The notes below the pieces were generated by a model. It did not search any database. It was not told the origin of the DNA and saw nothing but the letters and a program-made list of their open reading frames with translations. A stretch of DNA of 64,000 nucleotides from an uncultured Cellulosilyticum sp. Its GTDB lineage: Bacteria; Bacillota; Clostridia; Lachnospirales; Cellulosilyticaceae. The stretch is taken from assembly GCA_934725855.1 (NCBI GenBank), contig CAKVCL010000018.1, positions 3,172 to 67,171 on the forward strand. The letters run 5' to 3'. This document shows positions 27,527 to 35,464 of the stretch, piece after piece. Within the stretch, counting starts at the first letter, position 1. Every line of letters begins with the position of its first letter. The translations under genes were made by a program, and so were the position numbers.

Positions 27527-27537
27527 CGAGCGTTCGA
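27522..27537. promoter_or_regulatory. LexA/DinR (SOS) operator
   Basis: TCGAACGAGCGTTCGA is a perfect inverted repeat whose core CGAACGAGCGTTCG fits the Gram-positive LexA consensus CGAAC-RNRY-GTTCG at every position. It lies 50 bases before the ComK-like ATG on the minus strand, and two bases before a possible -35 (TTGTAA, 27539) for the divergent sigma factor, so it could control both. Confidence 0.75.
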
Positions 27538-27538
27538 T

Positions 27539-27566
27539 TTGTAACTTAAGAAGATTATATTACTAT
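27539..27566 (+). promoter_or_regulatory. Possible promoter toward the sigma factor gene
   Basis: TTGTAA (27539-27544), 16 bases, then TACTAT (27561-27566), leading into an approximately 175-base leader before the sigma factor start. The -35 nearly abuts the LexA-type box. Confidence 0.35.
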
Positions 27567-27747
27567 AAGGAGAGTTTGGCAAGATGTTTTGTGAAAAAAT
27601 GTAAAATAGTTAAATAATTACATAAACTCTACCAGAAGTTGTTAAAATCACTCATTTTTGTAAAAACAAAAAGTGTGCTACTTTTAAGTTGCGCAAATAC
27701 AAAAGCTGCAGCGGAAAAGAGTACATATGAATAAGGAGCAAGGATTA

Positions 27748-28248
27748 ATGGCTTATTGGTGGGAGAAGCTTTATCCTTTAAGACGCAAGTTTGTGAGAGA
27801 AACCATTATAAGTGGGATGGAAAAGGAAGATTTAGAACAGGAATGTTATATACAATTAGAAAGTGCTTTAAGAAGGTATAATCCAGAGTTAGGAGTGCCT
27901 TTTGAGAGCTATTTTAAAGTAAGGTTATACGGATGGCGAGCGAATCAAAATAGGGTAAAGGCTAGGACGGAGTTAGCCTTTGGAGAAGAAAGTTTGTTTT
28001 TCCTTATAGATGAACGGGTACAGATTGAGGAAGAAACAATAGTTAAAGACTTAATGCAGGAGGTTTATAAAATTTTAAAACAACTGGATGAAAAAGATCA
28101 GTTTATTATTACAGCGTATTATTTTCAGTATAAAAGAATAGGAGATATTGCAGAGCGATTAGGCATGACTGTTAAGGGGGTAGAAAGTAGGAAGAAGAAA
28201 GCACTTGGTAAGATAAGAGCACTAATGAATAACCCAAATAACCAATAA
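27748..28248 (+). CDS. Sigma-70-family alternative sigma factor
   Basis: Of two ATGs, 27748 has AAGGAG at 27733-27738 (nine-base spacing), while 27727 has none, so the 166-residue form is preferred. Region 2 is visible in EDLEQECYIQLESALRRYN...FESYFKVRLYGWRAN (residues about 30-72), and region 4 in LDEKDQFIITAYYFQYKRIGDIAERLGMTVKGVESRKKKALGKIRA (about 115-160), a typical helix-turn-helix. Regions 1 and 3 are absent, as in small alternative factors (SigO/UviA/ECF-like size). No anti-sigma gene is adjacent. The following DUF1659 and DUF2922 genes commonly accompany such a sigma factor in Clostridia. Matching promoter-like motifs lie on both sides (23804, 28370). Confidence 0.85.
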   Translation: MAYWWEKLYPLRRKFVRETIISGMEKEDLEQECYIQLESALRRYNPELGVPFESYFKVRLYGWRANQNRVKARTELAFGEESLFFLIDERVQIEEETIVKDLMQEVYKILKQLDEKDQFIITAYYFQYKRIGDIAERLGMTVKGVESRKKKALGKIRALMNNPNNQ

Positions 28249-28255
28249 ATAAAGC

Positions 28256-28297
28256 AAAAACTGCGTTAAAAGGGGACACCTTTAGCGCAGTTTTTTA
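28256..28297 (+). terminator. Rho-independent terminator after the sigma factor gene
   Basis: AAAACTGCG...AAAGG pairs with CCTTTAGCGCAGTTTT, followed by more T. This separates the sigma factor from the DUF1659/DUF2922 transcript. Confidence 0.85.
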
Positions 28298-28369
28298 CGT
28301 GCGCCTAGTGTAGGGGACAACCTAAAAAAGGGTTTTCACAAAAAAATAAAAAAAGTAGGGGAAAAGTGC

Positions 28370-28403
28370 AGGGTTTTTCTTTTCTCGGCACATATATATT
28401 AGT
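28370..28403 (+). promoter_or_regulatory. Bipartite promoter-like motif, site B
   Basis: AGGGTTTTT (28370-28378), ten bases, then CACATATATATTAGT (28389-28403). It matches site A (23804-23837) in both blocks and in spacing. It lies 28 bases before the DUF1659 start codon, about right for a transcription start between motif and ribosome site. A partial AGGGTTTTC also occurs at 28329. Confidence 0.6.
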
Positions 28404-28431
28404 GTAAAAGCAAACAAAGGAGGTGATGAAA

Positions 28432-28626
28432 ATGGCAGTTAAAGAAGAGCTTAAAGGTGTAAAGGTTGTTTTAAAGCTTTCAGAAGGTAGTCAAACAATC
28501 CCAGATTGTAGACCAGATGCAACCAATGACCAGCTTTACAAACTTGGCAGTGCAGTTGGCAAGTTAGAAGCCAAAACTGTAAAAACAATGACTAAAGTCG
28601 TTGAAAGTGCACTTATTAATGAATAG
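28432..28626 (+). CDS. DUF1659 family protein
   Basis: The ATG at 28432 lies behind the long ribosome site AAAGGAGGTGAT (28416-28427), which absorbs two earlier in-frame starts. The 64-residue soluble protein has the family pattern of a beta-strand KVVLKLSEG, then RPDATNDQLYKLGSAVGKLEAKTV. Function is unknown. It is the first of a two-gene unit with the DUF2922 gene, 40 bases apart, and is driven by site B. In many Clostridia and Bacilli the same pair sits beside a small sigma factor, as here. Confidence 0.85.
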   Translation: MAVKEELKGVKVVLKLSEGSQTIPDCRPDATNDQLYKLGSAVGKLEAKTVKTMTKVVESALINE

Positions 28627-28666
28627 GCACTAGGAGTTTAAGCCATAAGGAAGGGAGGTGTAAGGG

Positions 28667-28891
28667 ATGAAAGAGACAAAGAAGACACTCGTTCTTAGTT
28701 TTACAAATGAAGTAGGTAAAAGTGTTAATTTAACCATTAACGACCCAGCTGAAGGACTTGAAGGGGAAGTTGTAGCTAGTGTGATGGAAGAAATCATTGC
28801 TTCAGCTGCGTTAGGTGAAGACAGTCTTGTAGCAAATAAAGTAGCCGCTAAATATGTCGTTCAACAAGTTGAAGAGATTACATTAGCTTAA
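28667..28891 (+). CDS. DUF2922 family protein
   Basis: A 74-residue soluble protein, start behind AAGGGAGGTG. The pattern LVLSFTNEVGKSVNLTINDPAEGLEGEVVASVMEEII identifies DUF2922. Function is unknown. The frequent pairing with DUF1659 suggests a complex or shared function. It ends 38 bases before a strong terminator (28930). Confidence 0.85.
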   Translation: MKETKKTLVLSFTNEVGKSVNLTINDPAEGLEGEVVASVMEEIIASAALGEDSLVANKVAAKYVVQQVEEITLA

Positions 28892-28929
28892 TGAAATCTC
28901 ATTACATAGATTAGTTTATATAGAGTAGA

Positions 28930-28972
28930 CCAAAAGAGCCGTATGGTTAATAGAACTGTACGGCTCTTTTGG
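28930..28972 (+). terminator. Strong terminator after DUF2922
   Basis: A perfect 14-bp stem (28930-28943 with 28959-28972) containing GAGCCGTA/TACGGCTC, flanked by A and T tracts within the stem. Confidence 0.8.
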
Positions 28973-29137
28973 CGTTTGAATTTTGTGTATTAAAAAGGTT
29001 ATGTATTTTGTTACGAAAACTTAATTTGGAGGCTGTTGTATTTTGAAGCATTTTAACTTAGAATAAAGTTGAAGTTTATTAAATTTGTGAACAATACTTA
29101 ATGATATAGAAAAAGCATTAAAAGGGGGACTGTTTAA

Positions 29138-31267
29138 ATGAATTTTAGAAGATTTGGTAAATATATAGGGATAATGAGTTTAGCAGCAACGATGTCAATG
29201 AATGTAATGGGCGCAACGATTGCCGATGTAAATAACAAGCACTGGGCATATGAAGCCGTTAATGACCTTGAAGAAAGAGGCATTATGGTGCTAACAAGTA
29301 GTGGGCAGTTTTATCCAAACCAAACGATGACCTACTTTGAATTAGCAGATGTTATTGCAAAGGCTACAGGTTATGTGGATGTGGATATTGCAACAAATGT
29401 AACAGATACCTTTAAACAGCAAGTTAAAGCAAACTATGAAAAGAAAATGAAAGAAGTCATTAATGACTATGCAGCAAAATATAAATCTTGGAATAACGCG
29501 TATAACCAACAAATTGCTTATGTACTAGGTAGAGGTTATATGAGTAAGTCTGATTTAGATAAATTTATTACAAAGACTGCAAAGGGTGAAACGAAAAATA
29601 TTGCGACTAAAGAAGATCTTTGCGTTTACCTTGTAAAGATGCTACAAAAAGCAGACACCGCTAAATCCACCTATAAAACAACGAATTTTAAAGATGATAG
29701 CACCTTACAAGCAGCGAATAAACCTTATGTTGCTTATTTAGCAAGTATAGGGGTTGTTACAGCCAATAATGAAGGCAAAGTGAATGGTACTATGAAAATG
29801 ACCAAGGCATTATGTGCAAAGATGGTAAGTGATACCTTAAAAATTAAAGACACCACTCAAGTAGGTAGAATTACCAATACTACAGGGCAAGCAAATACCA
29901 CCACAGATACGAATGGGCAAGCTAACACGACTACAGGTGCTTCTTCAGGACAGGCTGAAAATACAAGTGGCTTATACACCGTTCAAAGAGTGGTTACAAA
30001 AAATACGACAGAGTATTATGTAGGCGTTAAAGATACTGCAGGTGTAGAGAAGTTCTATTCATTAAAGAATACGACTAAGATTTATGATGCTACGGGCGTA
30101 GAAATTCCGGTTACAAAACTTACATCAGGAACAATGGTCAATCTAACGATCGAACTTGAAGGGGAGACAAACTATATCACCAGCATTAAATTAGCAAGTG
30201 AAGTAACGGGCAATAACCAAACAACTGCAACGGATGCAACAGATGCATTTGGTACTAATGTAAGTGGTTCATTAAGTAGTCCAATCTCTAATGGGATCAT
30301 TCGTATGGTACTAAATGATGGGTCTTCAAAAGTTTACCTGATTAAAGAAGGATGCCTTGTGACATTAGATGGTGCAGCGGCAGCTTCAACAGACGTGCTT
30401 AAAGCAGGAGACCTTGTGACCGTAACGTTAGAAAACAACGCAGTGACTAAAATCACCGCTATAACAGGACAAGGATTAAATAATAACAATACTAGCAATA
30501 CTAATAATACCAATGGAACAAACAATACAACCAGTGGCAATACGACGTCAACCGTAGCAGCACCTGCTAATACGATGACGAGTGGTGAGATTACGTCTAA
30601 AAAATACACAGGCAATGGCTATGTATTAAACCTTACAGAAGGCAATGTAGAAGGCCAAGTAACCGTTCCAACAAGTGCTAAAATCACTAGAAATGGCAAG
30701 ACTGTCAATATGTCAGATATTCGAATTGGTGATGCGGTTAAATTAACAAGCAGTTCGGGTACGATAGCTAATGTAGCGGCTACAGGTGAAAGGAAAGTTG
30801 TAGATGGTACGATTAAAGCACTAAGCATAGGAGGTACTTCTAAGATCACACTTACCACAAAGGGAGAAGACGTAACTTATGTGTTAGGAAGTGATACCGA
30901 GTACTATGATAACAATACCAATAACTATATCAATATTAGGGATTTACATATTGGACAAGAAGTAACACTTTCAGCAGAAAGCAAAGAAGTCATTACCTTA
31001 GATGTTGAGAAGAACAATGACAACTACAAATATATGGGAACCATTACAAGTGTTAGTCGTGGTGGCGATTATATAGAAGTATTGGTAGATTATGATTATG
31101 TAACAGGTGAAAGCAGAGTGTATAAACGCATTCAAACACCAAGCAATTTAGAGATTATGCAAAATGGACAACGCAAAAATAGAAGTTATTTAAGAGAAGA
31201 TATGGATGTACTCATTTACTTTAAGTATTTAGACGATAGTGTACCAGTTAGTATTCACATTTTATAA
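29138..31267 (+). CDS. SLH-domain surface protein
   Basis: A 709-residue secreted protein with a signal peptide (cleavage near MGA, residue 26). SLH-type repeats follow: IADVNNKHWAYEAVNDLEERGI...FYPNQTMTYFELADVIAKATG at about 27-85, then degenerate units to about 245 (KPYVAYLASIGVV ... MTKALCAKMVSDTL). SLH domains bind pyruvylated secondary wall polymer and anchor S-layer proteins. A T/N/G-rich linker covers about 245-275, and a second Asn/Thr-rich stretch lies near 450-480. Between and after these are beta-rich repeats of about 60-70 residues (VxVTLENNAVTKITA; SGEITSKKYTGNGYVL; DIRIGDAVKLTSS). The ribosome site AAAAGGGGG lies ahead. Likely a wall-anchored structural protein. Confidence 0.87.
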   Translation: MNFRRFGKYIGIMSLAATMSMNVMGATIADVNNKHWAYEAVNDLEERGIMVLTSSGQFYPNQTMTYFELADVIAKATGYVDVDIATNVTDTFKQQVKANYEKKMKEVINDYAAKYKSWNNAYNQQIAYVLGRGYMSKSDLDKFITKTAKGETKNIATKEDLCVYLVKMLQKADTAKSTYKTTNFKDDSTLQAANKPYVAYLASIGVVTANNEGKVNGTMKMTKALCAKMVSDTLKIKDTTQVGRITNTTGQANTTTDTNGQANTTTGASSGQAENTSGLYTVQRVVTKNTTEYYVGVKDTAGVEKFYSLKNTTKIYDATGVEIPVTKLTSGTMVNLTIELEGETNYITSIKLASEVTGNNQTTATDATDAFGTNVSGSLSSPISNGIIRMVLNDGSSKVYLIKEGCLVTLDGAAAASTDVLKAGDLVTVTLENNAVTKITAITGQGLNNNNTSNTNNTNGTNNTTSGNTTSTVAAPANTMTSGEITSKKYTGNGYVLNLTEGNVEGQVTVPTSAKITRNGKTVNMSDIRIGDAVKLTSSSGTIANVAATGERKVVDGTIKALSIGGTSKITLTTKGEDVTYVLGSDTEYYDNNTNNYINIRDLHIGQEVTLSAESKEVITLDVEKNNDNYKYMGTITSVSRGGDYIEVLVDYDYVTGESRVYKRIQTPSNLEIMQNGQRKNRSYLREDMDVLIYFKYLDDSVPVSIHIL

Positions 31268-31299
31268 GAAGAAATAACTTTTATAAGAAACAAATAACC

Positions 31300-31330
31300 A
31301 AAGGGGGCATATAAAAATGTCCCCTTTCTT
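31300..31330 (+). terminator. Terminator after the SLH protein
   Basis: AAAGGGGGCAT pairs with ATGTCCCCTTT around ATAAA, then TT. It lies 33 bases after the stop codon. Confidence 0.75.
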
Positions 31331-31359
31331 AACTTTCTTAAAGGAATAGAAAGTTTTTA

Positions 31360-31389
31360 TTGCTAAGAGTATGGTGAAATGAGTATGAT
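31360..31389 (+). promoter_or_regulatory. Candidate promoter for the LysM-WalRK operon
   Basis: TTGCTA (31360-31365), 18 bases, TATGAT (31384-31389). It lies 44 bases before the start codon. Confidence 0.4.
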
Positions 31390-31433
31390 AAATATGGAGC
31401 TATCTATGTGAAATTAAAAGAAAGGAGTAGAAA

Positions 31434-32240
31434 ATGGCATTAAAGAGAGATCACAAAGTCATTAAGCTAAGCAGTAAAAGAAAATTTGGATTTATTAATA
31501 TGGATAAGATGACAATGACCATAGCAGTGATTATAGCGGCGATTATAGGCGTCTTACTGGCTATGATGCCAAATGCATATAAGATATCGATTGATGGAAA
31601 GTTTATTGGGGCAATTAAAGATAAAAAGGTGATTGAGGGCGCAAAAGTAACCGTTATGACTCAATTACAAGGAATATATCACGCAGAAGTTAAGTTTGAA
31701 GATGAATTAAAAATTGAAAGATATCGAGCGAAGAAGAAAGACTATATTGATCAAAACTATTTGATCGCTTGCATGAGAAATCAAATGGACATCTTAATTG
31801 GATTTAAAGAAATTTTTGTGGAGGGGGAGTCTTTAGGGATTGTAGCTTCTCAAGATGATGTAGAAACCCTTAAAGAGGAACTTAAACAAAAATATTATGG
31901 GGATAAAGCAGTTAAAGTAGACTTTGATAAAAAGGTTGAAGTCAAAGATGTATTTGCTAAAGAAGAGGATTTAGTAAAGATGGACAAACTGGTTCAAAAA
32001 TGTACAGCAACAACGCCAAAGTCCATTAAATATACGGTGCAGCCAGGGGATTCATTATCTAGTATTGCTGACCGATATAATATTACAATGGATAGCATTA
32101 TAAGTGCCAATGCTGGTTTTGAAAAAAGTGTTGTCTTGCAAGTAGGACAAGACATTAAACTTAATATTAACGAGCCTAAATTGCCACTTAAGGTGATAAC
32201 AGGTGAAGTAAAAGACAGCCAAGAGGATTTAAAACAGTAA
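31434..32240 (+). CDS. Membrane-anchored LysM protein
   Basis: A 268-residue protein with a basic N-terminus and one membrane helix (about residues 26-45, IAVIIAAIIGVLLAMM), so the rest is outside. A conserved helical/beta domain (about 50-190) is the type found ahead of LysM in Clostridia M23 peptidases. LysM follows at about 200-245 (KYTVQPGDSLSSIADRYNITMDSIISANAG ... VLQVGQDIKLN) and binds peptidoglycan. The protein stops at PLKVITGEVKDSQEDLKQ, where those peptidases continue into G5 and M23 domains, so it may be a shortened, non-enzymatic relative. It leads the operon with the WalR/WalK-like system, which fits a wall-sensing or wall-remodelling role. Confidence 0.8.
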   Translation: MALKRDHKVIKLSSKRKFGFINMDKMTMTIAVIIAAIIGVLLAMMPNAYKISIDGKFIGAIKDKKVIEGAKVTVMTQLQGIYHAEVKFEDELKIERYRAKKKDYIDQNYLIACMRNQMDILIGFKEIFVEGESLGIVASQDDVETLKEELKQKYYGDKAVKVDFDKKVEVKDVFAKEEDLVKMDKLVQKCTATTPKSIKYTVQPGDSLSSIADRYNITMDSIISANAGFEKSVVLQVGQDIKLNINEPKLPLKVITGEVKDSQEDLKQ

Positions 32241-32244
32241 AGAG

Positions 32245-32282
32245 GAGAAGATAGCTGCTGCATATTAGGCATCTATCTTCTC
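32245..32282 (+). repeat. Inverted repeat between LysM gene and response regulator
   Basis: GAGAAGATAG pairs with CTATCTTCTC across an 18-base loop. There is no T run, so it is a weak terminator or RNA-processing hairpin at best. Confidence 0.5.
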
Positions 32283-32321
32283 ATATAATAATAGAAAAAG
32301 ATCAATGTGGGAGGAAGTAAA

Positions 32322-33020
32322 ATGCCAAAGATAGGGATTATTGAAGATGAGAAAAACATATCGGATATGATAAAGTACAATCTTGAAAAAGAAGGCTATG
32401 AAGTCTTTACAGCTTATGATGGAAAAGAAGGACTTGAACTAGTGGAAAAAGAAACACTGGATTTGTTATTACTCGACATTATGCTGCCACATGTGGATGG
32501 GCTGGATATTTGTAAGAAGGTGCGTCAAAAAATGGATACACCGATTATGATTATTTCCGCTAAGGCAGATGAATTTGACAAAGTCCTTGCCCTTGAACTT
32601 GGAGCAGATGACTATGTGACCAAGCCTTTTAGTATGAGGGAAGTCATGGCAAGGGTCAAAGCAAGGCTAAGACGCAAGACGAGCGAAGAAAATAATGCGG
32701 GCAAAGAAGAAGATTTAGAAGATAAGCTCGTTGAAGGCAGCTTAAAGATGGACTTAAAGAAATATGAGGTGACCAAAGATGGTAAGCCGATTGAACTCAC
32801 ACTAAGAGAATTTGAACTTTTAAAATTCTTATGGCAGGATAAAGGCAATGTGTTTACTAGGGAAGACCTACTCACTAAAGTTTGGGGCTATGAATACTAT
32901 GGAGATGTTCGAACCGTGGATGTAACTATTAGAAGACTTAGAGAAAAAATTGAAGATGATGCGTCTAAGGCAAATTTTGTTTTGACTAAAAGAGGCGTAG
33001 GCTATTATTTTAGAGGCTAA
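32322..33020 (+). CDS. walR: OmpR/PhoB-type response regulator, WalR-like
   Basis: The ATG at 32322 has GGGAGGAAG before it; a GTG at 32307 lies in that site. The 232-residue protein has a receiver domain with acidic Glu8-Asp9, phosphoacceptor Asp52 (LLLDIMLP) and Lys101 (VTKPF). A winged-helix DNA-binding domain (about 130-230) carries the typical LTLREFELLKFL...VFTREDLLTKVWGYEYYGDVRTVDVTIRRLREKI. It precedes a histidine kinase of WalK layout, and YycH/YycI-like genes follow. An exact TGTAAT-N5-TGTAAT box, the WalR recognition form, lies downstream at 34850. The gene name is by context; PhoP-like regulators share the domains. Confidence 0.8.
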   Translation: MPKIGIIEDEKNISDMIKYNLEKEGYEVFTAYDGKEGLELVEKETLDLLLLDIMLPHVDGLDICKKVRQKMDTPIMIISAKADEFDKVLALELGADDYVTKPFSMREVMARVKARLRRKTSEENNAGKEEDLEDKLVEGSLKMDLKKYEVTKDGKPIELTLREFELLKFLWQDKGNVFTREDLLTKVWGYEYYGDVRTVDVTIRRLREKIEDDASKANFVLTKRGVGYYFRG

Positions 33021-33024
33021 GGTG

Positions 33025-34812
33025 ATGAAGATACATATGCAAAAAAGAAGTGCTGACGGGGTGCCTGTATGGACGAGCATTCAGATGAAAATCGTTTTGA
33101 TTTACTTATGCACCATTATTATTATCATGCTGGTAAGTGGAACCTTTATTGTTTATCAAACAGAAGAAAATGACTTTAAAGAAATTCAGCAAACCATGGA
33201 AAACATGAGCCTTCATATTGCGAGTGGGAATTTTGATATTAAAGAATCGGCAAGCACCATTAGTGAAAGTTATGAAATATATACGTTAGACCAAGAAGGT
33301 AAAGTCATTGATAGCACCACATCAGAGCTTAAAATAGGAGAAAAGGTGACTTCGGCAGTAGTTGTAGAAGCAATCGTCACAAAGTCAGAAGTGACCTCTG
33401 AGTTAAGACATTTTTCAAGTATGCTTAATAAGGATGGGTATGTGGAGCATGCAAGACCCACCTTGGATGGCACCATTATTTACATAAGAACCAATACACA
33501 TACAATTTATAATAAAATGCTTAATATTATTCGAACCATTGTGATGGGGCTCGTTTTAGCGATGGTGATTACAGGCTTTTGCGGAATTACCTTTTCCAAT
33601 ATGATTACAGCCCCTATTAAAGCACTAACAGCCAATTCAAAGAAACTGGCAGCAGGAAACACCATTAGCCGTATTCCAGTAGAGGCAGCCGATGAAATTG
33701 GTGAACTGACACAAAGCTTTAACTATATGGCGAGTCAATTGAGTGCCACCATGGAGGTGGTAACGAGCGAGAAAAATAAGCTAGAGAAAATCTTTGAGCA
33801 TATGGCAGATGGGGTAATGGCATTTAATAGACAAGGCATTCTAATCCATGTGAACTCAGCGTGTTATGAGATGCTAGGAAATGATAAGATGGGGCCTAAT
33901 TTTGAGATGATTTTTGAAAAACTAGGTATCGCGGCAGATTTTGATAAACTTTTAGCGGGTGAACGCTATCAAAGTGCGGATGAATATGTGATTATTGACG
34001 ATAAATATTTAAAGATGCAATTTGACGAATATCTCAATGCTAAAGGGGAAGCCGATGGCTTAGTCGTGGTGATTCAAGATGTCACCAAACAGCAAAAGCT
34101 TGACCAAATGCGAAAAGAATTTGTAGCCAATGTATCGCATGAACTTAGAACACCACTTACCACCGTAAAAATTTATACAGAAACGTTAATTGATGGCGCC
34201 ATTGATGATCGGGAAAACGCCATGCATTTTTTAAGTGTCATGGAAAAAGAAGCCGACCGTATGACTGCGCTCGTTCAAGATCTGTTAGAACTGTCCCGCA
34301 TAGACAACAAGCAGATTCAGCTGAAGTTTGTGCTCATTGAATTAAAAGATATCATAGAAGAAGTGGTGGAAGCACAACAAGTACATATTGCAAATAAAGG
34401 ACATACACTGAAGGTGAACTTCGATGAAACCACCTCGTATTTTATTCGAGGGGATGTCTTTAGAATTAGACAAATACTACATAACATATTATCCAATGCC
34501 ATCAAGTATACGGTAGAAGAAGGCACGATTACAATATCTATGCATAAATCAAATAGTAAAATCCAGATTGATGTTTCAGATACTGGTATGGGCATTCCAC
34601 AAGAGGACATTCAGAGGATTTTCGAAAGATTTTACCGCGTAGATAAAGCACGTTCTAGAAAGCTAGGAGGGACAGGTCTGGGGCTTTCTATTGCGAAGGA
34701 GCTGATGGCTTTGCATAATGGCGATATTTCGATTCAAAGTAAGGTGGGTGAAGGAACAACGGTTACACTCACATTTAATGAAGCAGAATATGCAGATGAT
34801 GATTTTGAGTAG
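33025..34812 (+). CDS. walK: Membrane sensor histidine kinase, WalK-like
   Basis: About 595 residues. Starts at GTG 33022, ATG 33025 and ATG 33037 are all possible; 33025 has GAGG nine bases ahead. Order of parts: membrane helix (about 21-45), extracytoplasmic sensor (about 46-165), second helix (about 166-190), HAMP (about 193-245), PAS (about 255-365), HisKA with catalytic His in FVANVSHELRTPL, and HATPase with NILSNAIKYT (N box), DTGMGIPQED (G1) and GGTGLGLSIAKEL (G2). This is the WalK/PhoR architecture. Partner of the adjacent response regulator, four bases away. It senses the envelope and controls wall metabolism, by family knowledge. Confidence 0.82.
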   Translation: MKIHMQKRSADGVPVWTSIQMKIVLIYLCTIIIIMLVSGTFIVYQTEENDFKEIQQTMENMSLHIASGNFDIKESASTISESYEIYTLDQEGKVIDSTTSELKIGEKVTSAVVVEAIVTKSEVTSELRHFSSMLNKDGYVEHARPTLDGTIIYIRTNTHTIYNKMLNIIRTIVMGLVLAMVITGFCGITFSNMITAPIKALTANSKKLAAGNTISRIPVEAADEIGELTQSFNYMASQLSATMEVVTSEKNKLEKIFEHMADGVMAFNRQGILIHVNSACYEMLGNDKMGPNFEMIFEKLGIAADFDKLLAGERYQSADEYVIIDDKYLKMQFDEYLNAKGEADGLVVVIQDVTKQQKLDQMRKEFVANVSHELRTPLTTVKIYTETLIDGAIDDRENAMHFLSVMEKEADRMTALVQDLLELSRIDNKQIQLKFVLIELKDIIEEVVEAQQVHIANKGHTLKVNFDETTSYFIRGDVFRIRQILHNILSNAIKYTVEEGTITISMHKSNSKIQIDVSDTGMGIPQEDIQRIFERFYRVDKARSRKLGGTGLGLSIAKELMALHNGDISIQSKVGEGTTVTLTFNEAEYADDDFE

Positions 34813-34849
34813 AAAAAATTCTGTAAATTTCTATTAATTTTCATTAGGA

Positions 34850-34866
34850 TGTAATGCAATTGTAAT
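34850..34866 (+). promoter_or_regulatory. WalR-type binding site
   Basis: TGTAAT (34850-34855), GCAAT, TGTAAT (34861-34866) is an exact direct repeat with five-base spacer, fitting the WalR consensus TGTWAH-N5-TGTWAH. It ends 21 bases before a TATAAT (34888-34893), so it overlaps a weak -35, as expected for activation. A further half-like TGTAAA lies at 34822. It precedes the secreted protein at 34934. Confidence 0.7.
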
Positions 34867-34933
34867 ATTTATTGAACCGTTTTGTACTATAATAATAGTA
34901 GTTAATGAGGTGTATGAAAGGAGGCGAGTAGTC

Positions 34934-35449
34934 GTGAAGAAGATCAGTATGAAGAAAATAATAATGGTATTAAGTATGATGTTAATAATGGGACTTTACT
35001 CAGGCGTTATTTATGCAAATGAATCTGGGGAAGGCTATAACATAGAGCAGGCCACAATGGTTACGAATGACAAAGAAGCTGAAGTATTACAAAGCAAGGA
35101 TAATGGATACCTCAAAATTACACAAATTGGACAAAATAGTCAGAATGTAAAAGTGACTACTTCTACCTTCGATGACAAAATCTTAATTAGTGGTATAGTA
35201 TGCAAAGGGACAGAACTTACAATTAATATCTATCAAGATGAAGAGTGTAGAAACTCTTATAACACATTAGTTGGACTTACAGGAACTTTTAGTCAAACCG
35301 TTGATGTGGATGAAGGCAATAATAAAGTATTTGTAGCGTATAAAAATAGCGAAGATGGTACAGATAATTATGTGGCATTCTTTATTAGAAGAGAAGATGC
35401 AGCAAGAATGGAACAGTTAAAAGCTTGGGTAGATGTACCAAGTTTATAG
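34934..35449 (+). CDS. Small secreted protein of unknown function
   Basis: The GTG at 34934 follows GAAAGGAGGCGAG; the ATG at 34910 overlaps the upstream sequence and lacks a site. The 171-residue product has a signal peptide (KKIIMVLSMMLIMGLYSGVIYA) and a mature part of about 140 residues with alternating beta-strands (VKVTTSTFDDKILISGIVCKG ... LTINIYQDEECR ... NNKVFVAYKN), which looks like a beta-sandwich. I do not recognise a family. It lies between the WalK-like and YycH-like genes and has its own WalR-type box, so it is probably a target of that system with a wall-related role. Confidence 0.7.
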   Translation: MKKISMKKIIMVLSMMLIMGLYSGVIYANESGEGYNIEQATMVTNDKEAEVLQSKDNGYLKITQIGQNSQNVKVTTSTFDDKILISGIVCKGTELTINIYQDEECRNSYNTLVGLTGTFSQTVDVDEGNNKVFVAYKNSEDGTDNYVAFFIRREDAARMEQLKAWVDVPSL

Positions 35450-35464
35450 AATGGTGGGGGTCAT

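Noticed and set aside
32245..32282. Terminator between the LysM gene and walR
   Set aside because: The inverted repeat lacks a T run and the genes are 81 bases apart in one direction, so transcription probably continues.
34872..34893. TTGAAC (34872-34877) as the -35 of the 34934 promoter
   Set aside because: It is only ten bases from TATAAT; the WalR-type box nearer the proper -35 position explains activation better.
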